A stretch of 64,000 nt of DNA from Cellulomonas sp. S1-8 (GCF_026184235.1 NZ_CP110806.1:2790001-2854000); one strand, 5' to 3'; counted from the stretch's first letter, positions 1 through 10,304 are shown. The notes: generated by a model from the sequence alone, not told the origin. Made by a program: numbers and translations.

Positions 1-1734
1 CACGACGACGACCGGGCCGTCCGGCGCGGCCGGCTGTGGCCGACCCTCGTGGTGGGCGCGGTCGGCGTCGTCCTGCTCGTGCTCGTCGTGGCGCGGTCCG
101 CGTACGACCTCAACAACATCGACGGCATCTCGTACATCTCGATCGCCCGCCAGTACGCCGCCGGCCACCTGCATGACGCGGTCAACGCCTACTGGTCGCC
201 GCTCGTCAGCTGGCTCGCGGCACCGCTGGTGCGCGCCGGCGTCGGCGACATCACCGCGGTCGTCGCGGTCAACGCGGCGGCCTCGGTGCTGGGCACCGCG
301 GTCGGCGTGGCGTTCGTCTGGCGGGTCACGCGGGGGCACACGGTCGCGACGGCACTGTTCGCCACGGTCGCCGTGGTCTTCTACGCCGGGAGCGCGCACG
401 CGCTGACGCCGGACGTCCTCGTCGTGGCGTGGACCACCTGCTTCGTGTACGCGCTCCTGCGGGTCGACGAGGCGCTCGCGGCCGGCCGGCCGGTCGTGCT
501 CGACGCGACCCTGCTCGGCGCGGTGTGCGCCGCGGGCTACGTGACGAAGCTGTTCCTGGTCCCGGTCGTCGTGGTCGGCCTGGCGCTCTGGCTGGCGCTG
601 CGGCTCGCCGGCGGCGACGGCGCGGCCCGCCGTCGGCTGCTCGCCGCCTCCGGTGTCGCGCTGCTGGTCGGCCTGGCCCTGTCGGCTCCCTGGGTCGCGG
701 CGCTGACGTGGAAGTACGGCGAGCTCACGATCGGCTCGTCCTTCGACGTCAACATGTCCGCGAAGTTCGACCCCGCGCAGAGCGGCGGGCCCACGGTCAC
801 GGACGCGCCGCTGTGGGCCCCGCCCAACGACCGCGCCGTGTCCTTCGGCGAGGACCGGACCTTCCAGGTCGGGGGCGACGCCGCGGACGAGCCCGGGCAG
901 CCGCTCGGCGAGCGCGTCGGCTACTACCTCGACCAGCGCGTCCTGGCGCTGCCGCACTACCTCGAGAAGATCCGGTCGATCGCGCCGTGGGCGGTCGCCA
1001 CGATGATCGTGTGCACCGTGGCGCTCGTCCTGCGCCGCGGCGGGGGGACCCTGCGTGCGCCGCTCGTCGTGCTCGCCGTGACCTTCTGGGTGTACTTCCT
1101 CGGGTACGCCGGCGTGACGACCGCGGCCCGCGCCGGGGGGAACTCGCGCTACTACCTGCCGCTGCTCATCCTCTCGACACTCGCGGCGTGCGTGGCGCTG
1201 CCGTACCTCTGGGACCGGTTCGCGCGCGGCGCCCGCGCGCCGCAGCGCGTGGTCGCGGTGGCGCTGGTCGCCCTGCTGCCGGTGAGCGTCGTGTGGCAGC
1301 ACGGCGGCGGCCAGGGTCCGCCGTTCAGCGTGGCGGACTCGACGCGCGGCCTGGACTACCTGCTCGACGAGGCCGAGCCACCGGCGATCCAGCTGGTCGC
1401 GCAGGACCTCGCGGAGATGGTCGAGCCGGGCAGCCGGATCGTCGGGAGCAACTACCGCGGCACCCTGCGGCTCGCGTTCTACCTGCACGGTCAGGTGTAC
1501 GGGCGGGCCGAGCAGGGGTACGACGTGGCCGACCCGGCGTTCCGCGCGAAGCTGCGGGACGCGGACATCGACTACTACCTGATGTTCACCCCGGCGCAGG
1601 CCGACCCCCCCGACCTCACGGCCCTGGGCCCGACGCTGCTCTCCACGACCGCCCAGACCACGTGCACGGACGACCTGGGGGCCGTGGTGCAGAGCTGCCG
1701 CATCGACCTGGTCGACCTGCGCGATGACGCCTGA
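1..1734 (+). CDS. Polytopic membrane glycosyltransferase, GT-C/ArnT-like (5' end outside window)
   Basis: The reading frame is open from base 1 and shows 577 residues with many hydrophobic segments. The first begins near residue 14 after an Arg/Asp-rich stretch, so the true start lies upstream; a GTG at position 49 would cut into this helix. After the first helix comes the short loop DGISYISIARQYAAG, laid out like the first extracytoplasmic loop of GT-C enzymes that use polyprenyl-phosphate sugars. The C-terminal 110 residues are soluble and probably outside the membrane. The gene overlaps the next by 11 bases, so the two are probably co-translated. By analogy it adds sugars to a lipid-linked or surface glycan on the outer face of the membrane. 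Family-level confidence is moderate; the substrate is unknown. Confidence 0.8.
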   Translation, partial: HDDDRAVRRGRLWPTLVVGAVGVVLLVLVVARSAYDLNNIDGISYISIARQYAAGHLHDAVNAYWSPLVSWLAAPLVRAGVGDITAVVAVNAAASVLGTAVGVAFVWRVTRGHTVATALFATVAVVFYAGSAHALTPDVLVVAWTTCFVYALLRVDEALAAGRPVVLDATLLGAVCAAGYVTKLFLVPVVVVGLALWLALRLAGGDGAARRRLLAASGVALLVGLALSAPWVAALTWKYGELTIGSSFDVNMSAKFDPAQSGGPTVTDAPLWAPPNDRAVSFGEDRTFQVGGDAADEPGQPLGERVGYYLDQRVLALPHYLEKIRSIAPWAVATMIVCTVALVLRRGGGTLRAPLVVLAVTFWVYFLGYAGVTTAARAGGNSRYYLPLLILSTLAACVALPYLWDRFARGARAPQRVVAVALVALLPVSVVWQHGGGQGPPFSVADSTRGLDYLLDEAEPPAIQLVAQDLAEMVEPGSRIVGSNYRGTLRLAFYLHGQVYGRAEQGYDVADPAFRAKLRDADIDYYLMFTPAQADPPDLTALGPTLLSTTAQTTCTDDLGAVVQSCRIDLVDLRDDA

Positions 1735-4648
1735 CCGGGTGCGTGCTGCCGTGCGTGGTGCGCGCGACGTGACCCGCCGGCTGCTCGTGACGGGACGGCG
1801 GCGCGGGCGTGCCGCCGTCACGACGGCACGCGGCTGGTCGTCCGCGAGCGTGGTGGCCTGGGGCGCGGTGGTCGCGTTCACCGTGGTCGGCATCGGCCCC
1901 GCCCTGATCGGCAGGGCCGTCTTCGTCGCGACCGACCTGCTCACCGGGCTGGCGCCGTGGAGCTCGTACGACCACGGGGACGGCACCGTGGACAACCCGT
2001 GGCCCGGCGACACGGTCGACTCGGTCACGCCGCGCCTGCTGCTGCTGAAGCACACCCTCCTGAGCGGTCGCATCCTGTGGTGGAACCCGTACGTCGCCGG
2101 CGGGAGCCCGCTCGGCTCGCTGCCGGACTCCTCGTTCTTCTCCCCCATGGCGTGGCCGTGGCTCGTGCTGCCGGACACCTACGCACCCGGCGCGGTCAAG
2201 CTCCTCGAGATCGTCGTCGCGTGCGCGGGCATGGCGCTGCTCCTGCGCCGCCTGGGGCTGAGCCCGGCGGCCCGGGCCGTCGGCGCCCTCGCGTTCGTGT
2301 CCAGCGGCTTCATGATCGCGTGGACCGGGTGGCCGCAGACCCGGGTCGCGGCGCTCGTCCCGCTGCTCCTGTGGGCGGTCGACCGGGTCGTGGGCGAGCG
2401 GCGCCGGCGCGACGCCCTCCTCATCGCCGTGATCCTCGCCTCGATGCTGCTCGGCGGGTTCCCCGCGATCGTCGTGTACGCCGTGTACACGTGCGTCGCC
2501 TACGCCGCCGTCCGGCTGTGGCGCGCCCGCGCCACCGCCCGCGACTGGTGCACCTCCGTGGTGATCGGCGTGTCCGGGGCCCTGCTCGGGGTCGGTCTGG
2601 CGGCCTGGCAGCTGGTGCCGTTCGTGGTCAACGCCGCCGGGTCCATCAGCTTCGACCGGCGCACCCAGACGCCCGGCATGCACCTCGACTGGTCGGCGCT
2701 CGCGACCGCGTTCGCCCCGGGCGCGCTGGGCGACGTCGACTCCCCGCTCTGGGGCGGGTCCCGCAACCCGGTGGAGCGGTTCTCGTTCGTCGGCGCCGCC
2801 ACGCTCGTGCTCGTCGTCGCGGCGTTCCTGCGCAGCCGCGGACGCCCGGTCACGCACCCGCTGGTCTTCGCGGTGGTCGGTGCCGCGACCGGCACGGCGC
2901 TCGTCTACGGCGGGCTGCTGCTGGGCCCGGTCCAGGAGCTGCCGGGGTTCGACACGAGCTACGTGGGGCGGCTGCGCGTGATCCTCGGCCTGCTGCTCGC
3001 GGTGGCGGCGGCGTACGGCTTCGACCAACTCCGCGCGCGTGCGCACGCGACGGGGCCCGGCGACGACCCGCGCGAGGGCGCCGCGCTGCCCGGCGGCCGA
3101 CGGCGCGTGCCACCGACCGTCGTCGTGCCCGCGGTCGTGGGGCTCGCCGTGGTGCTCGGGCTGGCGGTGGCGGTCCACCGCGCGCTCGGGACCGCGCCCC
3201 GCGCGCACGTCGCGGACGTCCGGACGCAGCTCGTCCTGGGGGGCGTCCTCGCCGCGGTCGGCGTCGCCGCCGTCCTGCTGGCCCGCTCCCGGCGTCGCCG
3301 CGGGGCCGCGACCGTCGCCCTGCTCGTCCTGCCCGTCCTCATGGCCGGCCAGGCCGCCTCCGTCGCCGTGGAGTGGTGGCCCCGGTCGCCCGTCGAGTCG
3401 TTCTACCCCACGACGGCCACGCACGACTTCCTGGCGGAGAACCTCGGCCAGTACCGCTTCACCAGCACCGGGTTCACCATGCTCCCGGGCAGCAGCAGCG
3501 CGTACGAACTGCGGTCGACGACGGGCCACGCCTTCCACACCGAGGCCTGGCGGGACCTGCTCGAGGCCGCGGACCCGGACGCCATGCGGACGTACACCTA
3601 CTCGACCATGAGCACCGAAGCGCTCGGCTCCCCCGTCCTGGACCGCACCGCCACGCGCTTCGCGGTCGACGCGCCCGACGCGACGATCCCGGGCGACCTG
3701 GTCCCCACCGGCGCGTTCGGCACGTACGCGACGATGCCCGCCGGCGCGCGCGCGACGACGGCGCCGGTCGCGGGCGACGTCCGCGGCGCGCGGGTGGACC
3801 TGCCCACCGGGATCGCGCCGGTGGACGGGTCGGCGACGGTGCGCCTGCGCCTGTCCCTGCTCGACGCGACCGGGCACGTCCTGTCCTCCACGGTGGCGCA
3901 GGTCGCGGCGACGGCCGAGCCGACGAGCGAGTGGATCGCGTTGACCACCACCACCGCCGACGGGCCGTTCCGCCTGCGGCTGGAGGCGCTGGAGGCCGTC
4001 GACCTCGTGCTGCCTGTCGACGCGGCGGCCCGGTGGGTGGTCGCGGCGGTCGTCCCCGACGACGACCTGGTCGTCGTGCACACCGGCGACGCGACCGTCT
4101 ACGAGCGGCCCACGGCGCTGCCACGCTTCCGCTGGGCGTCACGGGCACGCGTCGTCACCGACCCGGACCGGCGCGTAGAGCTGCTCGCCGAGGGCGCGCT
4201 CGACCCGGGTACCGTGCTCCTCGACGACCGGGCCGACCTGCGACCGACGGACCCGGACGCGACCGCCACCGTCCGCGTCGTGCACGACGACGGCGACGCC
4301 GTCGAGCTGCGGGTGTCGTCGACGGGAGCGGGCTACGCGGTCGTCGCCGACGCGTGGCGCGCCGGCTGGACCGCCCGGGTCGACGGCCGTGCGGTCGACC
4401 CGGTCGGGGCGGACCACGCGATGTGGGCGGTCCCGCTGACCGCGGGCACGCACCGCGTGGAGCTCGTGTACGAGCCCCCGGGCCTGCGCGCCGGGGCCCT
4501 GGCGACGGCCCTGTCGGCGGTGGTGCTGGTGGCCGGCGCGGCAGTCGTCGCAGGTCGCGCGGCCCGCGCTCGACGGGCGCGGCGGGTGGACGGATCGGAC
4601 GTGACCAACGCGTCGACGGACGATGTCCTCCCCATGGCCCTGCGGTGA
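1724..4648 (+). CDS. YfhO-family multi-span membrane protein
   Basis: This is a 974-residue protein with a basic N-terminus, about 12-14 hydrophobic segments and a large extracytoplasmic C-terminal region closed by a last helix near residue 930. The early loop with LAPWSSYD and WWNPYVAGGSPLGSLPDSS, and the C-terminal block around WRAGWTARVDGR, are typical of the YfhO family. In Firmicutes YfhO proteins decorate lipoteichoic and wall polymers with sugars, probably from a polyprenyl-phosphate donor. The ATG lies inside the end of the upstream membrane glycosyltransferase gene and the TGA overlaps the next ATG, so it sits in a tight operon. A role in glycosylating the surface polymer outside the cell is inferred from family and neighbours. 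Confidence 0.85.
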   Translation: MTPDRVRAAVRGARDVTRRLLVTGRRRGRAAVTTARGWSSASVVAWGAVVAFTVVGIGPALIGRAVFVATDLLTGLAPWSSYDHGDGTVDNPWPGDTVDSVTPRLLLLKHTLLSGRILWWNPYVAGGSPLGSLPDSSFFSPMAWPWLVLPDTYAPGAVKLLEIVVACAGMALLLRRLGLSPAARAVGALAFVSSGFMIAWTGWPQTRVAALVPLLLWAVDRVVGERRRRDALLIAVILASMLLGGFPAIVVYAVYTCVAYAAVRLWRARATARDWCTSVVIGVSGALLGVGLAAWQLVPFVVNAAGSISFDRRTQTPGMHLDWSALATAFAPGALGDVDSPLWGGSRNPVERFSFVGAATLVLVVAAFLRSRGRPVTHPLVFAVVGAATGTALVYGGLLLGPVQELPGFDTSYVGRLRVILGLLLAVAAAYGFDQLRARAHATGPGDDPREGAALPGGRRRVPPTVVVPAVVGLAVVLGLAVAVHRALGTAPRAHVADVRTQLVLGGVLAAVGVAAVLLARSRRRRGAATVALLVLPVLMAGQAASVAVEWWPRSPVESFYPTTATHDFLAENLGQYRFTSTGFTMLPGSSSAYELRSTTGHAFHTEAWRDLLEAADPDAMRTYTYSTMSTEALGSPVLDRTATRFAVDAPDATIPGDLVPTGAFGTYATMPAGARATTAPVAGDVRGARVDLPTGIAPVDGSATVRLRLSLLDATGHVLSSTVAQVAATAEPTSEWIALTTTTADGPFRLRLEALEAVDLVLPVDAAARWVVAAVVPDDDLVVVHTGDATVYERPTALPRFRWASRARVVTDPDRRVELLAEGALDPGTVLLDDRADLRPTDPDATATVRVVHDDGDAVELRVSSTGAGYAVVADAWRAGWTARVDGRAVDPVGADHAMWAVPLTAGTHRVELVYEPPGLRAGALATALSAVVLVAGAAVVAGRAARARRARRVDGSDVTNASTDDVLPMALR

Positions 4649-5694
4649 TGCGGCATGATGACTGCCGTGCAGACGCGACGACCCCCGACGAACCTGCGAT
4701 GAGGCCATCCCCGGTGTATCTGTCTTCGCTCGCGGCAGCCGCGCGTCGTGCCCGGCCGCTGGACGTCAGCGTCGTCGGCGCGCGCGGATTCATCGGGTCG
4801 CACGTCTGCCGGGCGCTGGAGCAGCGCGGCCACGTCGTCCACACGTTCGACCGCTCGCGTCCCGCCACGGGGCCGCAGGGCGTCGACGAGGACATCCTCG
4901 CCTCGGACCACGTGGTGTGGGCCGCCTCCAGCATCAACCCGATGATCGCCGAGCACGACCCGGGCCGCGTCGCCCTGGACATCGAGGCGTTCACGAGCTT
5001 CCTCGACCTGCTGGCGCAGGCTCCGACGCGCCCCCGGACGGTCCTGCTCAGCTCGGGCGGCACGGTGTACGACCAGAGCGTCGAGCCGCCGTACGCCGAG
5101 ACCTCCCCCGTCGGCCCCGAGTGCGCCTACGGCCGCGCGAAGCTGCTCATCGAGCAGGAGCTGATGCGGGCTGCGCCGGGCTCGATGATCCTGCGGGTGG
5201 CCAACGCCTACGGCCCGGGGCAGCCGGTCGCGCCCGGTCAGGGCGTCATCAGCCACTGGCTGCACGCCGCGGCCGCGGGTCAGGAGCTCCACGTCTTCGG
5301 TGACCCCCGGGCGGCGCGCGACTACGTCCACGTGGACGACCTCGCGGAGGCGGTGGTGCGCGCGGTCGAGGTCACGGACCCCGCCCCCCACGTCCTCAAC
5401 GTCGGTTCGGGCCGGCCCACCAGCCTGGGTACGCTGCTGGACGTGATCAGCGATGTCGTCGGCGCCGACGTGGTCAACGTCCGGCACCACCCCGTACGTG
5501 ACTTCGACGGCCGCACCACCTGGTTGGACTGCGCGCAGGCGACCCGGACCCTGGGCTGGGTGGCCGGGACCTCGCTGGACGACGGCATCCGCGGGACGTG
5601 GGCCTCCGTCGTCGCCGACCGGACCGCCTCCGGGGGCGGTGACGCATCAGCGACGCCGGTACTCCCCGGTCCGACGGTGGGAACCGCCTCGTGA
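4648..5694 (+). CDS. NAD-dependent epimerase/dehydratase (extended SDR)
   Basis: An extended short-chain dehydrogenase of 348 residues if it starts at the ATG overlapping the upstream TGA. An alternative ATG at 4699 gives 331 residues and drops a leader of no clear family similarity; neither has a convincing ribosome site. The nucleotide-binding motif GARGFIGSHV lies about 50 residues from the first ATG. The active-site pair appears as SSGGTVYD and YGRAK. Such enzymes epimerise or dehydrate nucleotide sugars in the cytoplasm. Its stop overlaps the GTG of the next gene. The substrate cannot be read from sequence; supplying a sugar for the downstream fusion glycosyltransferase is an inference from the operon. 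Confidence 0.85.
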   Translation: MRHDDCRADATTPDEPAMRPSPVYLSSLAAAARRARPLDVSVVGARGFIGSHVCRALEQRGHVVHTFDRSRPATGPQGVDEDILASDHVVWAASSINPMIAEHDPGRVALDIEAFTSFLDLLAQAPTRPRTVLLSSGGTVYDQSVEPPYAETSPVGPECAYGRAKLLIEQELMRAAPGSMILRVANAYGPGQPVAPGQGVISHWLHAAAAGQELHVFGDPRAARDYVHVDDLAEAVVRAVEVTDPAPHVLNVGSGRPTSLGTLLDVISDVVGADVVNVRHHPVRDFDGRTTWLDCAQATRTLGWVAGTSLDDGIRGTWASVVADRTASGGGDASATPVLPGPTVGTAS

Positions 5695-8600
5695 CGTTCG
5701 ACCTCGCCGCCCTCGGGTACCGCCGCGCGGCCCGCACCGCCCTGTGGTCGCCGCAGGGAGCCCCGGACTTCGGCTACAACGACGGCGACGAGCACGAGAC
5801 GTGGGTCGCCGACGTCGTGCGGTCCGCGAAGGACACCAGCAGCGGGTCCCGGGAGCTCGAGGCGGGCATCCGCGACTGGCCGTCGCTGTACCACCTCAGC
5901 CACCAGCGCGGGAACCTCGTGCGCCCGCTGCTGCCCGCGTTGCGCGGACCGGTGCTGGAGCTCGGCGCCGGGACGGGCGCGATCACGCGGGTCCTCGGCG
6001 AGCACGGCCTGGACGTCGTGGCCGTCGAGGGGTCACCGCGTCGGGCGGCCATCGCGGCCGACCGCTGCCGCGACCTGCCGAACGTCCAGGTGGTCGCCGA
6101 CACCGTCCAGGGGTTCGGCCACCCGGCGCGGTTCGCCACGGTGGTCATGGTCGGCGTCCTGGAGTACGCCCGCATGTTCGGCTTCGAGACGACGGACACG
6201 GATCCCGTGGACGTCATGCTCGAGCACGTCGCACGGCTCCTGCTGCCCGACGGCGAGCTGGTCGTCGCGATCGAGAACCAGCTCGGGCTGAAGTACTTCG
6301 CCGGCTTCCCCGAGGACCACCTGGGCCAGGCCATGGCGGGCGTCGAGGACCGGTACGGGTCGGCGACCGCCGTGACGTTCGGTCGGCAGGAGCTGGGGGC
6401 GCGGCTGCGCGGCGCGGGTCTCGTGGAGCAGCGCTGGCTGTTCCCGTTCCCCGACTACAAGCTGCCGACCACGGTCGTCACCGAGCGCGCGCTCGACCCG
6501 GCGTCGGGGTTCGACGCCACCCCCCTGCTCGTCGCCACGGGCGGCGGGGACCACCAGGAGCCGGAGACGACCTCGTTCGACCTGCGCCGCGCCTGGGGCC
6601 CCGTGCACCGCAACGACCTGGTGCCGGACCTGTCGAACTCGTTCCTCGTCCGCGCCTCCGTGGCAGCGCTCCCCGAGCCGTCGACGCTCGCCTGGTACTA
6701 CGGCTCGGGCGCGCGCCGGCCGGAGTTCCGCAAGGTCACCGAGTTCGTCGCCGGCGACGGCCGCGTCGACGTCCTGCGCCGCCGTGCCGAGCCCGACCTG
6801 CGGGACACCGTCCGTGACGTGCAGCTCGTGTGCGAGGACGAGCCGTACGCGCCCGTCCCCCCGTGGACCGCCGAGCTCGCCGACCGGCTCGCGCGGCCCG
6901 GCTGGACGTCCGCCGCGGTCGTGGAGTGGTTCGGGCCCTGGCTCGACGCGATCCGGACGTACGCCGGCCTGCCCGCGGGGTCGACCGATCTCGACGCCGA
7001 GGTGCCGGGTCACCTCGTCGATGCGCTGCCGCGCAACCTGCTGAGCGGGACCGGGCGGTTCATCGACCTCGAGTGGCGCGCCCTGGTCCCGCCGACCTTG
7101 GGCTGGGTCCTGTTCCGTGCGCTGTACGACAGCCTGGCCGCGCTCGGGCCCGTGGCGCCCCCGGAAGGCCCGCCGCCGACCGTCGGGGACCTCGTCCGGG
7201 AGGTCGCCGCGGCCCACGGGTTCGTGCTCGACGAGGCACGCCTGACGTCCTGGTGGGACCTCGAGGTCACCTTCCAGTCCGTCGTCCAGGGCACGGTCGT
7301 GCGGGTCCCGGTCGACGACGCCCTGGACGTCGCCCTGCGCATCGCCCCGTCGCACGCGGCGCTGGCGCCCACGCCGGCGCCCGCCGTCGAGCCGCTCGTC
7401 CCGCCGGCGCTCGAGACCGAGCTCCGCGAGGAGATCGAGGCCCGTGGCCGCGAGCTCGACCGGCTCCGCGGGGTCGCCGAGCTCGCCGGGTCGGAGATCA
7501 GCCGCGCGGGCGAGGCGCGCGAACGCCTCGCGAGCGCGTTCGGGCGGCTCGAGCGGGACGCCGAGGTCCTGCGCCGGGAGGCGACCGACGGCGCGCAGCG
7601 GCTCGCGTCCGCCCAGCGCGACGCCGACGTCCTGAGGGCGGAGCTCGACGCCTACGTCCACACCCTGTCGTGGCGAGTGACGTGGCCGCTGCGGGCTGCG
7701 CGAGGACGTGCGGCACGGACGCGGCACGCCATGGCCCGCCGCATGCAGCTCCGTCGGGGCGGCACGACGCCCACGGCGTCCGGGGCAGGCGTGCCGGGCG
7801 GTGCACCGGCGCCCGAGCGGACCTGGCGGCGCCGCGCGACGGACGTCGACGGACCGGCCGTCGTGGCCCCGGGCGCCGGGCACGCGCCGGACGTCGCGGT
7901 CCCCGAGCCGGACCTGACCTACTACCGCCGCCGCAACGACGACCTGCGCCACCTGGACGACGCCGAGCTCCGCCGGCACTTCACCGCGTTCGGGCGTGCG
8001 GAGGGGCGGCGCGGCCACTCGCTCCTCGACACCGCCCGGATCACGGAGAACGGGTTCGCCCCCGGTCGCGAGCGCATGCTGCTCCTGCTGCACGAGGCCA
8101 CCCGCACGGGCGCGCCGGTGCTGGGCTGGAACCTCCTCAACTCCTTCTCGGAGCAGCGCGACGTCGTCGTGGTGCTCCTGCAGGGCGGGGACCTCTCGCA
8201 AGAGATCGAGCGTGCCGCCGCCGCGACCGTGACGCTCGTCGAGGCCGACCCGTGGCACCCTGCGGAGGCGCAGATCCTCGCGGAGCAGCTGGTCGAGCGC
8301 TTCGGACCCACGTGGGCCCTGGCGAACTCGGCCGCGACCCACCCGCTCGCCCCCGCGCTCGAGGCCACCGGGGTCCCGGTCGTGGCCCTGGTGCACGAGT
8401 TCCCCTCGAGCATGCGCCCGGAGGGCGTGCTGGGCGCGTTGTTCGCCACGGTGTCCGAGGTCGTCTTCTCGGCGCCGATCGTGGCCGACTCCATGCGCCG
8501 CGAGTACGCCGACCTGATCGCCCGTCCCCATCACGTCATCCCGCAGGGGCAGTCGCTGCTGCCCGCGGGCAGCGACACCGACCGCGCCCCACGGCCCATG

Positions 8601-10304
8601 CGTCGCGGGTCCGACGGCGTCGAGACCGAGCTGCCGGAGCACGCGCTGGCCGACCTGCTCGCGGACCTCGACGCCTCGACGGTCCTCGTCGTCGGGGCCG
8701 GCACGATCTCACCCCGCAAGGGCGTCGAGTTCTTCGTCCAGACCGCCGACCAGGTGCGCCGCTCGGGGGGCGAGCGGGAGGTGCGGTTCGCCTGGATCGG
8801 CGACCGCCACCCGTCGCTGAACTGGTACGTGGACGAGCTGCACGAGCAGGTGCGGCGCAGCGGGGCCGACGACGTCGTGTCGTTCCTGGCCCCCACGTCG
8901 GACCTCACGCCGCTGTACGAGCGCGCCGACCTGTTCTTCCTCTCGTCCCGCCTCGACCCCCTGCCGAACGTGACGATCGACGCCGCGCTGTCCGGCACGC
9001 CGATCGTCGCGTTCGACGGTGCGAGCGGCTTCGCCGAGTGGCTGGGCAAGGACGACCTGCTCCGGGAGCTCGTCGTGCCGCACCTCGACACCGCGACGGC
9101 CGCCGCCACCATCCGCCGGCTCGCCGACGACGCCGAGGGGCGCCTGACCTACGGGGACCGCCTGCGGGCGGCGGCGGCTCCCGCGTTCGACATGGCGGCC
9201 TACACCGCCCGCCTCGCCGAGCTCGGAGGCGAGGCCCGCGCCGCGCACGAGCAGGAGCAGCGCGACGTGGCGGCACTCGTCGAGTCGGGTGCGTTCGACG
9301 CCCACCTGTACGGCGGGGCCGGCCGCGACGCCGACCCCCTTGCGCTCCTGCAGGAGTACGTCCACCGCTCCCGGCTGACGGCGCCACGGGCGCGGCCCCG
9401 CACCGGACTGCTCGTGCGCCGCCCGGCCGAGGGGTTCCACCCCCTCGTGTACGCCGAGCAGTCGCCCGACTACGTCGAGGCGCGGGATGGCGACCCGTTC
9501 GTCGACTACCTGCGCCGGGGACGCCCGGACGGCCCGTGGGCGCTGCCGGTCGTCCGACCGTCCGCCTCCCCTGCGGCCACCGACCTGCGGGTCCTCGTGC
9601 ACGGGCACTTCCACTACCCCGAGCTGGTGGACGAGCTGCTCGAGCGCATGGGCGGCAACGCCCAGCAGGTCGACCTGCGGCTGAGCACGACGTCCGAGCA
9701 CAAGGAGATCGACCTGCGCCGCAGGCTCGAGCGGGCCGGGGCCGAGCGGTGGCAGGTCGACGTCGTCGAGAACCGTGGCCGCGACCTGGCACCCCTGTTC
9801 ACCGGGCTGGGGCACGACGTGCTCGACGGGTACGACCTCGTCCTGCACGTCCACGGCAAGCGCAGCCCCCACGTCGCGGGGGACGTGGCCGACCGGTGGC
9901 GCACCTTCCTGTGGGAGAACCTGGTCGGTGGGAGCGCACGGATGATGGACACGGTCTGCGCGGCGTTCGCGGCGGACGAGCGGCTCGGGCTCGTGGCCCC
10001 GGAGGACCCGCACCTCAACGACTGGGACCTCAACCGCGACGAGGGGGAACGGCTCGCCAAGCGCCTCGGGCTGACCACGCCGCTGACCACCCACCTGGAC
10101 TTCCCCATGGGGGGAATGTTCTGGGCGCGCACGGACGCGTTGCGGCCACTCCTGGACGCGCAGCTGCAGTGGGAGGAGTACCCCGCCGAGCCGCTGCCGA
10201 TCGACGGGACCATGCTGCACGCCCTGGAGCGGATCATCCCCTTCGCCGTCGAGCAGTCCGGCTACCGGTTCGCCAAGACCTCGGTCCCTGGCGTCAGCCG
10301 CTGA
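5691..10304 (+). CDS. Giant fusion: SAM methyltransferase, coiled coil, GT4 glycosyltransferase, RgpF-like domain
   Basis: A 1,537-residue cytoplasmic protein. Residues about 60-260 are a class I methyltransferase with motif LELGAGTGAI at 89-98. Residues about 575-650 form an Arg/Glu-rich coiled coil that ends in the LSWRVTWPLR element often seen before glycosyltransferase modules. Residues about 795-1180 are a GT4-type domain with GTISPRKG and the donor-site region SSRLDPLPN. Residues about 1297-1530 match rhamnan synthesis protein F, with VVENRGRDLAP, HVHGKRSP and FPMGGMFWAR. Small motifs near 741 (YYRRRNDDL, FGRAEGRR) act as linkers. The GTG start overlaps the previous stop. It probably builds and methylates a rhamnose-containing chain. 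The order of domains is seen; the reactions are inferred. Confidence 0.88.
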   Translation: MTFDLAALGYRRAARTALWSPQGAPDFGYNDGDEHETWVADVVRSAKDTSSGSRELEAGIRDWPSLYHLSHQRGNLVRPLLPALRGPVLELGAGTGAITRVLGEHGLDVVAVEGSPRRAAIAADRCRDLPNVQVVADTVQGFGHPARFATVVMVGVLEYARMFGFETTDTDPVDVMLEHVARLLLPDGELVVAIENQLGLKYFAGFPEDHLGQAMAGVEDRYGSATAVTFGRQELGARLRGAGLVEQRWLFPFPDYKLPTTVVTERALDPASGFDATPLLVATGGGDHQEPETTSFDLRRAWGPVHRNDLVPDLSNSFLVRASVAALPEPSTLAWYYGSGARRPEFRKVTEFVAGDGRVDVLRRRAEPDLRDTVRDVQLVCEDEPYAPVPPWTAELADRLARPGWTSAAVVEWFGPWLDAIRTYAGLPAGSTDLDAEVPGHLVDALPRNLLSGTGRFIDLEWRALVPPTLGWVLFRALYDSLAALGPVAPPEGPPPTVGDLVREVAAAHGFVLDEARLTSWWDLEVTFQSVVQGTVVRVPVDDALDVALRIAPSHAALAPTPAPAVEPLVPPALETELREEIEARGRELDRLRGVAELAGSEISRAGEARERLASAFGRLERDAEVLRREATDGAQRLASAQRDADVLRAELDAYVHTLSWRVTWPLRAARGRAARTRHAMARRMQLRRGGTTPTASGAGVPGGAPAPERTWRRRATDVDGPAVVAPGAGHAPDVAVPEPDLTYYRRRNDDLRHLDDAELRRHFTAFGRAEGRRGHSLLDTARITENGFAPGRERMLLLLHEATRTGAPVLGWNLLNSFSEQRDVVVVLLQGGDLSQEIERAAAATVTLVEADPWHPAEAQILAEQLVERFGPTWALANSAATHPLAPALEATGVPVVALVHEFPSSMRPEGVLGALFATVSEVVFSAPIVADSMRREYADLIARPHHVIPQGQSLLPAGSDTDRAPRPMRRGSDGVETELPEHALADLLADLDASTVLVVGAGTISPRKGVEFFVQTADQVRRSGGEREVRFAWIGDRHPSLNWYVDELHEQVRRSGADDVVSFLAPTSDLTPLYERADLFFLSSRLDPLPNVTIDAALSGTPIVAFDGASGFAEWLGKDDLLRELVVPHLDTATAAATIRRLADDAEGRLTYGDRLRAAAAPAFDMAAYTARLAELGGEARAAHEQEQRDVAALVESGAFDAHLYGGAGRDADPLALLQEYVHRSRLTAPRARPRTGLLVRRPAEGFHPLVYAEQSPDYVEARDGDPFVDYLRRGRPDGPWALPVVRPSASPAATDLRVLVHGHFHYPELVDELLERMGGNAQQVDLRLSTTSEHKEIDLRRRLERAGAERWQVDVVENRGRDLAPLFTGLGHDVLDGYDLVLHVHGKRSPHVAGDVADRWRTFLWENLVGGSARMMDTVCAAFAADERLGLVAPEDPHLNDWDLNRDEGERLAKRLGLTTPLTTHLDFPMGGMFWARTDALRPLLDAQLQWEEYPAEPLPIDGTMLHALERIIPFAVEQSGYRFAKTSVPGVSR

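Noticed and set aside
1616..4081. 821-residue open frame on the minus strand opposite the YfhO gene
   Set aside because: It is Arg/His/Gly/Pro-rich antisense sequence typical of GC-rich shadows, with no family motif; the plus frame is a clear YfhO protein.
1957..4647. Upstream extension of the epimerase reading frame through the YfhO gene
   Set aside because: The extension is out-of-frame YfhO sequence; the Rossmann motif begins soon after 4699, so the gene starts at 4648 or 4699.
6033..8642. 869-residue minus-strand frame opposite the fusion glycosyltransferase
   Set aside because: It has low-complexity composition and no motif; the plus strand codes for well-defined domains.
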